This document shows positions 7,925 through 15,785 of a stretch of DNA of 26,006 nucleotides, in pieces. Location of the stretch: NCBI GenBank assembly GCA_036741235.1, contig DAINSQ010000057.1, forward strand, positions 1 to 26,006, read 5' to 3'. The stretch comes from JABWBR01 sp036741235 (GTDB taxonomy: Bacteria > Bacteroidota > Bacteroidia > Chitinophagales > Saprospiraceae). The position numbers and the translations under genes were made by a program. The notes below the pieces were generated by a model. The model was not told where the DNA came from. It did not search any database and saw only the letters and a program-made list of their open reading frames with translations. The stretch's first letter is position 1. Every line of letters begins with the position of its first letter.

Positions 7925-8812
7925 TCAATGCCCCCACTTCCGCTCGCCTGCCGTTACGGCTATGGGCAGGGCGTTTTGCGGGGGAGGCAAAGGGCAGGTA
8001 GCGAAGGCCGTAAACGCGCAGGGCGGGTTAGTCGCCTTATTAAAATCGAGCGTAGTCAATCCGTCAGGGCCGGGGCGGCCGGCGTACAAAAAGCGGCCGG
8101 CGCCGTAAGTTTCCACACCGCTGGTTTCGTCAGAAAAAATGATGAACAGTTCCTCGCCCTCTTGCAGGGCATCCAGCCGGCAGGCAACACCGTTGAGGGT
8201 AAAGACCAGCGTACCCGGACTGGGCATCACCAGCGTTTGTCCCAGCACATTGGCAATCGGAATTTTTTTATCGACGGCGGGTTCGAGGTAGGCCCGGAGG
8301 CGCCAACTCGAATCGACGGGGTAGTTGTCTACGCCGGTAAAGGTACTTAATGCCGGATGCTCCAGATCGCGCAGCCGGATGCCGTATTTGTTTTCGCGTT
8401 TGATAACAAACCAGCGCAGCGAGCCGCTTTGCATCGCTACCGGGGTATCGGACGGGAATACGCGGATTGAAGTTGCAACATATTTTCCATTGGCGGTGAT
8501 GGCCGCTGCCGGGGCCGGCTCCATCCAGACTTCGCCGTTTTTTAGCGTAAAAAGACCGAGTAGCTCAGGGCATTTGCCTTCGGGAAATACCACCTTGTTC
8601 GTTTTGCCCGCGCCAAAACTGTTAACGCCCTCCTCCAGCCAGAACAAGCCCGCCAGGTTCAGCCAGCCGTTTTCCGACTTGAGGCTTGCTAAACGCTCCT
8701 GCCGCCAGTCCAGGATTGACTGCTCGTAACTGTGCGCCTGAGCCCGGGCATTAGATGAAGTAAAAACGGTAAAAAGACAAAACAGCGAAAATTTAGTTAG
8801 GATATTTATCAT
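7925..8812 (-). CDS. DUF1684 domain-containing secreted protein
   Basis: A 295-residue protein with a signal peptide (MINILTKFSLFCLFTVFTSSNARA). It matches DUF1684 (PF07920) over nearly its whole length: WRQERLASLKSENGWLNLAGLFWLEEG near 36-62, the YGIRLRD segment, and the conserved C-terminal signature TTLDFNKATNPPCAFTAFATCPLPPPQNALPIAVTAGE. Family members are 200-300 residues, often exported, and have no assigned biochemical role. The ATG at 8812 gives the signal peptide and is preceded by a -7 box (TATTTTTG, 8851-8844). It is a single-gene unit: convergent with the DUF5686 gene and divergent from the Fic gene. Confidence 0.87.
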   Translation of the reverse strand: MINILTKFSLFCLFTVFTSSNARAQAHSYEQSILDWRQERLASLKSENGWLNLAGLFWLEEGVNSFGAGKTNKVVFPEGKCPELLGLFTLKNGEVWMEPAPAAAITANGKYVATSIRVFPSDTPVAMQSGSLRWFVIKRENKYGIRLRDLEHPALSTFTGVDNYPVDSSWRLRAYLEPAVDKKIPIANVLGQTLVMPSPGTLVFTLNGVACRLDALQEGEELFIIFSDETSGVETYGAGRFLYAGRPGPDGLTTLDFNKATNPPCAFTAFATCPLPPPQNALPIAVTAGERKWGH

Positions 8813-8843
8813 GACCGGCTTTTTAAAAGATTGGCATTCGTAC

Positions 8844-8851
8844 CAAAAATA
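8844..8851 (-). promoter_or_regulatory. -7 promoter box (TATTTTTG) for the DUF1684 gene
   Basis: A perfect TAnnTTTG match on the minus strand, 31 bases before the ATG at 8812. No clear -33 element was found at the expected spacing. Confidence 0.5.
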
Positions 8852-8994
8852 CTATAACCGGGTGATAATTAGCCATAGAGTCAATAATAAAGATTATTTA
8901 TAATTTCAAAATTATCAAAAATTGAAAATATAAAATTATTATATTTGCAAAACTGTATTTTTTTAAAAATAAGAAAAATTATATTTTCAAAAAA
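8852..8994 (+). promoter_or_regulatory. AT-rich divergent promoter region upstream of the Fic gene
   Basis: A strongly AT-rich stretch, unlike the rest of the window. It holds a perfect -7 box TATATTTG at 8940-8947, about 47 bases before the Fic ATG (8995), and a 7-bp inverted repeat ATAATTT/AAATTAT at 8900-8915. The inverted repeat could be a binding site, perhaps for the winged-helix C-terminus of the Fic protein itself; that is speculation. Confidence 0.45.
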
Positions 8995-10149
8995 ATGGCA
9001 ACATCAAGGTTCACGAGTCAATTTACATCGGGCAAATGGGAACAACATTACGGCTACCAAAGCTTTACGCCTGAACCTGTCAATCTGGATTGGATAGCCG
9101 ACGATTCAACACTGATAAGTTTGCTCAGTGAGGCCGATCAAAAAATTGGAGAACTCAAAGCATATGGCGCATTGGTACCTGATATTGATTTCTTCGTCCT
9201 GATGTATGCAGCAAAAGAGGCTACTGAAAGTAGTCGAATAGAAGGTACCAAAACGGAAATTACCGAGGCCATGATGCAAAAACAGGATATTGACCCGGAG
9301 CGCCGGAATGATTGGGAGGAAGTCCAGAACTATATCAATGCAATGCGATATGCTATTGAAAACCTCTCTACTTTACCTTTAAGTGGACGCTTATTGCGTC
9401 AAGCGCATAGGTTACTTTTGCAAGGAGTAAGAGGAGAACACAAGCTGCCGGGCGAATTTCGGAGCAGCCAGAACTGGATTGGTGGCGCTACATTGCGCGA
9501 CGCCGTATTTATTCCGCCACATCCAGACAGGGTGCCGGAACTAATGGCTGATTTAGAGCTTTTTATACACAATGAGCAAATTACGACGCCTCACCTGATT
9601 CGAGCAGGAATAGTCCACTATCAATTTGAAACTATTCACCCATTTTTAGACGGCAATGGACGTTTGGGAAGGTTACTTATCACCTTGTATCTTATCGACA
9701 AAGGATTGCTCGATAGGCCGGCTCTTTATCTTTCTGATTTTTTTAGTCGCCACAGAACCTTATATTACGATAACCTGACTCGCGTGCGGGAGAAAAACGA
9801 TATCAACCAATGGTCGCGCTTTTTTCTGGTAGGGGTACGCGAAACATCAGCAGATGCTATTCTCACGTTTAAAAATATTCTTGCGCTTAAATCGCAAACA
9901 GAGATGTTGATTTTAGAAAAGTTTGGCAAGAAAAAGCCAGTGGTGGATAATCTACTCAGCGAATTGTTCAAACATCCCGTCATAAGCGCCAAGTTGGCTT
10001 CTCAACTGCTGGATGTAGCGCCGTCTACTGCCAACAGGCTCATTGATGCATTTGTGCAAATGGGAATTTTAGCCGAGTTGACCGGATTTCGCCGAAACCG
10101 GCTTTTTGAATTTAGAAATTATATACGTCTTTTTCAGAAAGAGATTTGA
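8995..10149 (+). CDS. Class II Fic family protein (predicted AMP-transferase) with C-terminal winged helix
   Basis: A 384-residue protein. The N-terminal Fic_N-type region contains the inhibitory motif SSRIEG (S79-G84, pattern [S/T]xxxE[G/N]); E83 would block the ATP gamma-phosphate site, so the enzyme is predicted to be self-inhibited. The catalytic loop HPFLDGNGRLGR (residues 215-226) is complete: H215 is the general base and N221/R223/R226 bind ATP. The beta-hairpin flap (about 160-180) precedes it. Residues 315-380 form a winged-helix segment (SAKLASQLLDVAPSTANRLIDAF), common in this subfamily. Such proteins AMPylate (or de-AMPylate) a host protein; the target is unknown. The DNA is AT-richer than its neighbours, no antitoxin gene is adjacent, and its promoter is its own, which suggests horizontal acquisition. 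Confidence 0.92.
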   Translation: MATSRFTSQFTSGKWEQHYGYQSFTPEPVNLDWIADDSTLISLLSEADQKIGELKAYGALVPDIDFFVLMYAAKEATESSRIEGTKTEITEAMMQKQDIDPERRNDWEEVQNYINAMRYAIENLSTLPLSGRLLRQAHRLLLQGVRGEHKLPGEFRSSQNWIGGATLRDAVFIPPHPDRVPELMADLELFIHNEQITTPHLIRAGIVHYQFETIHPFLDGNGRLGRLLITLYLIDKGLLDRPALYLSDFFSRHRTLYYDNLTRVREKNDINQWSRFFLVGVRETSADAILTFKNILALKSQTEMLILEKFGKKKPVVDNLLSELFKHPVISAKLASQLLDVAPSTANRLIDAFVQMGILAELTGFRRNRLFEFRNYIRLFQKEI

Positions 10150-10163
10150 CGATTACCCCCAAT

Positions 10164-10171
10164 TATTTTTA
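10164..10171 (+). promoter_or_regulatory. Possible -7 box (TATTTTTA) for the metalloprotease gene
   Basis: Seven of eight matches to TAnnTTTG (final G replaced by A), 33 bases before the ATG at 10205. The same variant, also in a TTATTTTTAC context, precedes the GH13 gene at 24481-24488, which slightly raises its credibility. Confidence 0.3.
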
Positions 10172-10204
10172 CATTAACGACACAAAAACCCAATCGCCTG
10201 TACC

Positions 10205-12652
10205 ATGTTCAAAACCATCACCCTGACTATTGCGCTGCTGGGTTGCCTGCACGCCCTGGCGCAAACCGCCGCCCAACCCGTGACCATTGCCGCCAAAACT
10301 GCCGGCATGCAAGCATTCACTGGGTATTTTCCTTTTTATTGGGATGAAAAAGAAGGCAAAATCTGGCTCGAAATAAGCCGCTGGGATACCGAATTCCTCT
10401 ACGTCAATTCGCTGACACACGGCGTAGGCTCCAATGATATCGGCCTCGACCGCAACCAACTTGGCGATACCCGCGTGGTGAAATTCGTGCGCAGCGGCCC
10501 CAAGGTGATGCTCGTGCAAGTCAATTACGACTTCCGGGCTGTCAGCGACAACCCCGAGGAGCGCCGCTCGGTTCAGGAAGCTTTTGCGCAGTCGGCGCTG
10601 TGGGGCTTCAAAGCCGAAATCAACGAAAATGGGCGCGTGCTCATTGATTTTACCCCGTTTTTGTTGCGCGACGCCCACGGCGTTGTCGACCGCCTGCGCG
10701 AATCCAACCAGGGCGCCTATCGCGTTGACGACTCCCGCTGTGCCGTCTGGCTCGACCGCACCCGCAATTTTCCCCAAAACAGCGAATGGGAGGCCATGAT
10801 CACTTTTGCCGGCGAACCCCGCGGCGAGTATATTCGTTCGGTAACGCCTACGCCTTCGGCGCTTACCGTGCACATGCACCACTCGTTTATCGAATTGCCC
10901 GGCGATGGCTACCAGCCCCGCGTATACGATCCGCGCTGCGGTTATTTTACGATCAGCTACCGCGACTATGCCACGCCAATCAGCGAGCCCCTGATCAAGC
11001 GCTTCATCTGCCGGCATCGCCTGGAGAAAAAAGACCCCAAAGCCGCCGTCAGCGATCCGGTTGAGCCGATTGTTTACTACCTCGACCCCGGCGCGCCCGA
11101 GCCCATCCGCGCTGCGCTCATCGAAGGCGCATCGTGGTGGAACCAGGCCTTTGAAGCTGCCGGCTATCGCAATGCCTTCCGCGTGGAGGTGCTGCCGCCC
11201 GGCGCCGATCCGATGGATGTGCGCTACAATATCATCAACTGGGTGCACCGGTCTACCCGCGGCTGGTCGTACGGCAGTACCGTGACCGACCCCCGCACCG
11301 GCGAGATCATCAAAGGACATGTCTTGCTGGGGTCGCTGCGCGTTCGCCAGGATTTCCTCATCGCGCAGGGGCTCGTCGACGCTTATGCCGAGGGCCGCAA
11401 ACCCGACCCGCGCCTCGAAGCGATGGCCCTGGCCCGCCTGCGCCAGCTTTCGGCCCACGAGGTAGGCCACACTATTGGACTGCAACACAACTTTGCCGCC
11501 AGCGTCAACAACCGCGCTTCGGTGATGGATTACCCCCATCCGTTTGTGACTGTCAACGCCAACGGCGATGTCGACTATTCGCAAGCCTATGCTACCGGTA
11601 TCGGCGAGTGGGATAAAAGAACGATCATATACGGCTATCAGGATTTTCCGGATGGGGTTGATGAAAATAAAGCCCTGCAAACCATTTTAGAAGACAATAT
11701 CAGTCTGGGACTGCTCTACCTCACCGACCAGGACGCTCGCCCGCTGGCCGCAGCGCATCCGCAGGCGCATTTGTGGGATAACGGCGCCTCGGCCATCGAC
11801 GAACTGAAACGTTTGACGCAGGTGCGAAAGCAGGCCCTGGCTTCATTTGACGAAAAAAACATACCCGAAGGAGCGCCTATGGCTACGCTCGAAAATGTGC
11901 TCGTGCCCCTTTATCTCATGCATCGCTATCAGGTAGAGGCTGTCGCCAAAATGGTCGGCGGCGTACAATTCACCTATGCCGTTCGCGGCGACGAACAACC
12001 TGCCAATACGCCGCTGGATCCCAATATACAGGCGAGCGCCATTGAAACGCTGTTGGCTACCGTCAAACCCGACTTTCTGGCACTGCCCGAACGCATCATT
12101 CAACTTATCCCGCCACAGCCGCCAGGGTATGAGCGCGACCGCGAATTGTTTAAAACCTATACCTATAATACGTTCGATCCGCTTGCCGCCGCAGAAAGCG
12201 CCGCAAATTATACGTTGAGCGCCATGTTGATGCCCCAGCGCCTGGCCCGGCTGCTGGAACAAAATGCCCGCGCCACTGCGCACTGGTCGCTATCGCAATA
12301 TCTCGATGAAATCGGCAAAGCCGTTAGTTCAAAAAAATACCAGACAGCCGGATTTTCTCCCAAAGAACAAGCTATTGCGCGCAATGTGGAAAAACTGTTT
12401 TTACACCACCTGCTGCGCCTGGCCGCCGACGCCAATGCCAACAGGCAGGTAGTGGCCGCCGCTATCCACAAAGCATACAATTGGCAGGAACTGCTCGAAG
12501 ATGATTTGTCGGAAAGCGCTAACGCCGAACAGGCCGCGCATTACCGGTATCTGTTGACCCAGATTGAACAATACAAGCTCAACCCCGGAGCGTATGCTGC
12601 TCCTTATACCCCTGCACTTCCCGACGGGCAACCGATTGGATGTGACCATTAA
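10205..12652 (+). CDS. Secreted zinc-dependent metalloprotease (DUF5117/DUF4953 family)
   Basis: An 815-residue protein with signal peptide MFKTITLTIALLGCLHALAQ. The N-terminal half matches DUF5117 (FTGYFPFYWDEKEGKIWLEI, then LGDTRVVKFVRSGPKVMLVQ). The C-terminal half carries the extended metzincin-type zinc site HEVGHTIGLQHNF at 418-430: H418, H422 and H428 bind zinc and E419 is the catalytic base. It is followed by the conserved SVMDYPHP (Met-turn-like) near 440-447. I see no DUF5118 segment at the N-terminus, which some relatives have. Expected to act on proteins or peptides in the periplasm or outside the cell; the substrate is unknown. The TonB-dependent receptor gene starts 35 bases after its stop, so the two are probably co-transcribed. 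A hydrolysis-then-uptake pair is plausible but inferred. Confidence 0.9.
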   Translation: MFKTITLTIALLGCLHALAQTAAQPVTIAAKTAGMQAFTGYFPFYWDEKEGKIWLEISRWDTEFLYVNSLTHGVGSNDIGLDRNQLGDTRVVKFVRSGPKVMLVQVNYDFRAVSDNPEERRSVQEAFAQSALWGFKAEINENGRVLIDFTPFLLRDAHGVVDRLRESNQGAYRVDDSRCAVWLDRTRNFPQNSEWEAMITFAGEPRGEYIRSVTPTPSALTVHMHHSFIELPGDGYQPRVYDPRCGYFTISYRDYATPISEPLIKRFICRHRLEKKDPKAAVSDPVEPIVYYLDPGAPEPIRAALIEGASWWNQAFEAAGYRNAFRVEVLPPGADPMDVRYNIINWVHRSTRGWSYGSTVTDPRTGEIIKGHVLLGSLRVRQDFLIAQGLVDAYAEGRKPDPRLEAMALARLRQLSAHEVGHTIGLQHNFAASVNNRASVMDYPHPFVTVNANGDVDYSQAYATGIGEWDKRTIIYGYQDFPDGVDENKALQTILEDNISLGLLYLTDQDARPLAAAHPQAHLWDNGASAIDELKRLTQVRKQALASFDEKNIPEGAPMATLENVLVPLYLMHRYQVEAVAKMVGGVQFTYAVRGDEQPANTPLDPNIQASAIETLLATVKPDFLALPERIIQLIPPQPPGYERDRELFKTYTYNTFDPLAAAESAANYTLSAMLMPQRLARLLEQNARATAHWSLSQYLDEIGKAVSSKKYQTAGFSPKEQAIARNVEKLFLHHLLRLAADANANRQVVAAAIHKAYNWQELLEDDLSESANAEQAAHYRYLLTQIEQYKLNPGAYAAPYTPALPDGQPIGCDH

Positions 12653-12687
12653 CGCACATCCCTCCATATCACCTAAAACACAGTATT

Positions 12688-15507
12688 ATGAAACGAAAAT
12701 TGACCTGCAAACTTTTGATGCCCCTCCTACTGCTCACATCCGCTGTATTTGCCCAGCGCACCGTCACCGGCAGGGTAATCGACGCCGTCACCGGCGATGA
12801 ACTCGTGGCCGCCTCCGTATTGGTTAAAGGTACCAACGCCGGTACCATCACCGACGGCAACGGCATGTTCTCTATCAACGTACCCGCCGATGGAAAAATT
12901 CTGGTGGTATCGTATATCGGCTATCGCTCAAAAGAAGTAGAAATAAGCGATCAGACCGACTATGCCATCTCGCTGAGCGAAGGCGTCGAAATTGACGCCG
13001 TGACGGTTATCGGCTCGCGCAATACAACGCGCACAAAACTGGAAACACCCGTACCTGTTGATGTAATACCCCTGGCGGCAGTGATCAGCGACGTCGGCCA
13101 GGTCGACCTCAACCAAATCCTGACCTACATGGCGCCTTCTTTCCAATCAGCGCGCCAGGCCATTGCCGACGGCACCGACCACGTCGACCCCGCCCAACTG
13201 CGCGGACTGGGCCCCGACCAGGTACTGGTGCTGATCAACGGCAAACGCCGCCACCAATCGGCGCTGGTGAATGTCAACGGCACGGTAAACCGCGGTACAG
13301 TGGGCACCGACCTCAGCGCCATCCCCGCAGCCGCCATAGAACGCATCGAAATCCTGCGCGACGGCGCCGCCGCCCAATACGGCTCCGACGCTATCGCCGG
13401 CGTAATCAATATTGTACTAAAACAACGCACCGGCGTACTCGACGGCAGTGTGTCGTATGGCATGCACATCACCAACTACGACAAAAACTTCGCTTTGTAC
13501 AAACTACAGGGCAATACCGCCGACCCGGGCGTGAATGTCACCGACGGACAAACCATCCAGGCAGGCCTAAACTATGGCTTTAAATTGGGGAAAAAAGGTT
13601 ACGTCAACCTCACCGGAGAATATATCGACCGGGCAGCTACAAACCGCGCAGGTACTTACACCGGGCAGGTTTATCCCAGTGTAGGCGGACAAGTACGCGA
13701 CGACTCCATCCTGCAGGCCCGCAATCTCGACCGCAACTTTTTCGATATGCTCATCGGCCAGTCGGAAATGAGTGGCGGCGGCGCATTTTTTAACGCTGAT
13801 TACGCGTTGTCGCGCCACTGGAATCTTTACGCTTTTGGCGGTTATCACCAAAAAAGCGGCCTGTCAGCCGGCTTTTACAGATATCCCGGTTCAATAGCCA
13901 GCGCAGCCCGGGACTATGCAGACGAAGTATTTGCTATTTATCCCAACGGCTTCCTGCCGCAAATTGAAAGCGACCTGCAAGATATCAGCGCCGCCGTGGG
14001 CGTAAGAGGCCGCCTGGGCGAATGGCAACTCGACCTGAGCAACACCACCGGCCAAAACCGCTTCGACTTTACGGTTTCCAATTCTGTCAACTATACCCAG
14101 GCCGCTGTTTCGCCCAACAGTCTGCAAACCGTCTTCGACGCAGGCGGCTTGAAATTTTTACAAAACACCACCAACCTCGACCTCAGCCGAAAATTCGACG
14201 TACTGAAAGGTCTCAACTTTGCTGTGGGCAGCGAATTCCGCCTCGAACAATTCGGACTGAGGGCCGGCGAAGAAGCATCCTGGCGCAACTACGACACCGC
14301 CTCTGGCGCTGCTTCCGGGGCCCAGGTATTCGCGGGGTTCCTGCCCTCCAACGAAGGCGACAACAGCCGCAGCAGCGTAGCCGCTTATATTGACGCCGAG
14401 CAGGACTTTACGCGCAACTGGATGGTGGGCGCCGCGCTGCGCTTTGAAAATTATTCCGATTTCGGCAGCACGGTCAACTACAAAATTGCTACCCGCTACA
14501 AAGTAGGCGAATTCCTGTCGGTACGCGCCTCAACCAGCACCGGCTTCCGGGCGCCCTCGATGCAGCAGCGCTTTTACGCTAAAACCAATACGCTGTTTGT
14601 CTCGATCAACGGCCAGTTGACGCCGGTAGAAAGCGGCACATTCACCAACGACAGCCGCCCGGCGGAAATATTGGGTATTCCCGAACTGACACAAGAAACT
14701 TCGCAGAGCTTCACCGCCGGCGTCACGGCCCGCCCCACGGAAGGACTTGAAATTTCGGTCGATGCTTATCAAATCGACATCGACGACCGCATTGTGCTCA
14801 CCAACAATTTCAGCGATGGCGGCAATGCCGACCTCAAGGCCCAGCTCGAAGCCGCCGGCGCCAACCAGGCCAACTTTTTCGCCAACGCTATCGATACCCG
14901 CTCGCGCGGCGTAGAGGCGGTGATCGCCTACGGCAAGGTCTTCGGCGGTAAACACGATCTGCGTTTTACTATCGCAGGCACTTTTATCGACAACGAGGTG
15001 AAGAAAAATCCCGACGGCACGCCGCGCATCCAGGCTTCGCAAATCCTGATCGAAACGGGGCAAATTGGCCGCTATTTCAACCGCGAAGACCAAAGTCGCA
15101 TCGAGGTGGCTAACCCCCGCAATAAGTTTAATTTTACAATCAATTACAAACTGAAAAAATTCGGCGCCATGCTGCGCGCCGTGCAATGGGGTGAAGTGGT
15201 CTACCTCGACCCGTCAATCGACCCGACAAAACCCGAAAATTTCCCCACTAATGCTTTTTCCGGCAACAAAGAAACGCTGGACCAGACGTTTAATCCGGTT
15301 ACGATTTTCGACGCTTCTGTCAGCTACCAGGTGTGGAAGGGACTTACCCTGTCTGTCGGCGCCAATAATCTGTTTGATACATACCAGGACGCCCACATCC
15401 ACGCCAATAATATGAGCTCCGGCCGCTTTGTATACAGCCGCCGCGTGCAACAATCCGGCTTCGCCGGCAGGTTTTTGTTTGCCAGATTGAAGTTTGATTT
15501 GAGGTGA
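12688..15507 (+). CDS. TonB-dependent outer-membrane receptor
   Basis: A 939-residue protein. Signal peptide MKRKLTCKLLMPLLLLTSAVFA, then a carboxypeptidase-regulatory-like domain (about 23-105, TVTGRVIDAVTGDELVAASV). A plug domain follows (about 120-245), containing LRGLGPDQVLVLINGKRRHQ and the classic end RIEILRDGAAAQYGSDAIAGVINIVLK. The rest is a 22-strand-type barrel with TGFRAPSMQQRFY near 620 and a C-terminus of alternating residues ending GRFLFARLKFDLR. It imports a ligand through the outer membrane using TonB-ExbBD energy; the ligand cannot be told from sequence. No SusD partner follows, so it is not a classical SusCD pair. The 35-base gap after the metalloprotease gene suggests one operon. 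Its TGA stop is directly followed by decamer repeat units. Confidence 0.92.
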   Translation: MKRKLTCKLLMPLLLLTSAVFAQRTVTGRVIDAVTGDELVAASVLVKGTNAGTITDGNGMFSINVPADGKILVVSYIGYRSKEVEISDQTDYAISLSEGVEIDAVTVIGSRNTTRTKLETPVPVDVIPLAAVISDVGQVDLNQILTYMAPSFQSARQAIADGTDHVDPAQLRGLGPDQVLVLINGKRRHQSALVNVNGTVNRGTVGTDLSAIPAAAIERIEILRDGAAAQYGSDAIAGVINIVLKQRTGVLDGSVSYGMHITNYDKNFALYKLQGNTADPGVNVTDGQTIQAGLNYGFKLGKKGYVNLTGEYIDRAATNRAGTYTGQVYPSVGGQVRDDSILQARNLDRNFFDMLIGQSEMSGGGAFFNADYALSRHWNLYAFGGYHQKSGLSAGFYRYPGSIASAARDYADEVFAIYPNGFLPQIESDLQDISAAVGVRGRLGEWQLDLSNTTGQNRFDFTVSNSVNYTQAAVSPNSLQTVFDAGGLKFLQNTTNLDLSRKFDVLKGLNFAVGSEFRLEQFGLRAGEEASWRNYDTASGAASGAQVFAGFLPSNEGDNSRSSVAAYIDAEQDFTRNWMVGAALRFENYSDFGSTVNYKIATRYKVGEFLSVRASTSTGFRAPSMQQRFYAKTNTLFVSINGQLTPVESGTFTNDSRPAEILGIPELTQETSQSFTAGVTARPTEGLEISVDAYQIDIDDRIVLTNNFSDGGNADLKAQLEAAGANQANFFANAIDTRSRGVEAVIAYGKVFGGKHDLRFTIAGTFIDNEVKKNPDGTPRIQASQILIETGQIGRYFNREDQSRIEVANPRNKFNFTINYKLKKFGAMLRAVQWGEVVYLDPSIDPTKPENFPTNAFSGNKETLDQTFNPVTIFDASVSYQVWKGLTLSVGANNLFDTYQDAHIHANNMSSGRFVYSRRVQQSGFAGRFLFARLKFDLR

Positions 15508-15750
15508 GAGGTTATGAGAGGTTATGCGACTGAAAGGAGTCCCGTACTGACCAAAGGGAAGTCGGGAAGGGGTTATGAGGGGGGATGAGGGGGGATGAGA
15601 GGGGATGAGGGGGGATGAAAAATTATGAAACATACTCCCATAACCCTTCATAACCCTTCATAACCCTTCATAACCCTTCATAACCCTTCATAACCTTTCA
15701 TAACCCCTCATAACCCTTCATAACCTTTCATAACCCCTCATAACCTTTCA
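15508..15750. repeat. Inverted decamer tandem array (G-rich left arm, C-rich right arm)
   Basis: Two units GAGGTTATGA/GAGGTTATGC (15508-15527) start at the base after the TonB-receptor stop. A unique spacer with small hairpins follows (CCCGtACT...AGTCGGG, 15541-15566). Then come six units of the form GGGGTTATGA, GGGGGGATGA or AAAATTATGA (15569-15628), a short centre (15629-15640), and eleven decamers of the opposite orientation (TAACCCTTCA and variants, 15641-15750). The unit GGGGTTATGA is identical to the array at the start of the window. Five G-runs on the plus strand and several GGG runs on the minus strand fit the quadruplex pattern, and the two arms can also pair into a long imperfect hairpin. 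Confidence 0.92.
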
Positions 15751-15760
15751 CCCAAAGCCT

Positions 15761-15768
15761 TATCTTTG
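15761..15768 (+). promoter_or_regulatory. -7 promoter box (TATCTTTG) for hutU
   Basis: A perfect TAnnTTTG match 17 bases before the hutU ATG (15786). It lies 11 bases after the last decamer of the inverted array, so the -33 region falls inside the repeats. No normal TTTG is present at the right distance. Confidence 0.65.
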
Positions 15769-15785
15769 CGCAATAAATCGTATAC

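Noticed and set aside
8995..10149. Fic-antitoxin module or multi-gene defence system around the Fic gene
   Set aside because: No small partner gene lies on either side; the inhibitory helix is within the protein itself. Neighbours are a DUF1684 gene and a metalloprotease.
10169..11680. A 503-residue open frame on the minus strand opposite the metalloprotease gene
   Set aside because: It lies wholly opposite a well-supported gene with signal peptide and zinc motif. Its translation is rich in Ala/Gly/Val/His with no recognisable domain, as expected from GC-rich codon bias on the other strand.
12688..15507. SusC of a SusCD polysaccharide locus
   Set aside because: No SusD-like gene follows, the next gene is hutU, and the receptor looks like the general TonB-dependent type.
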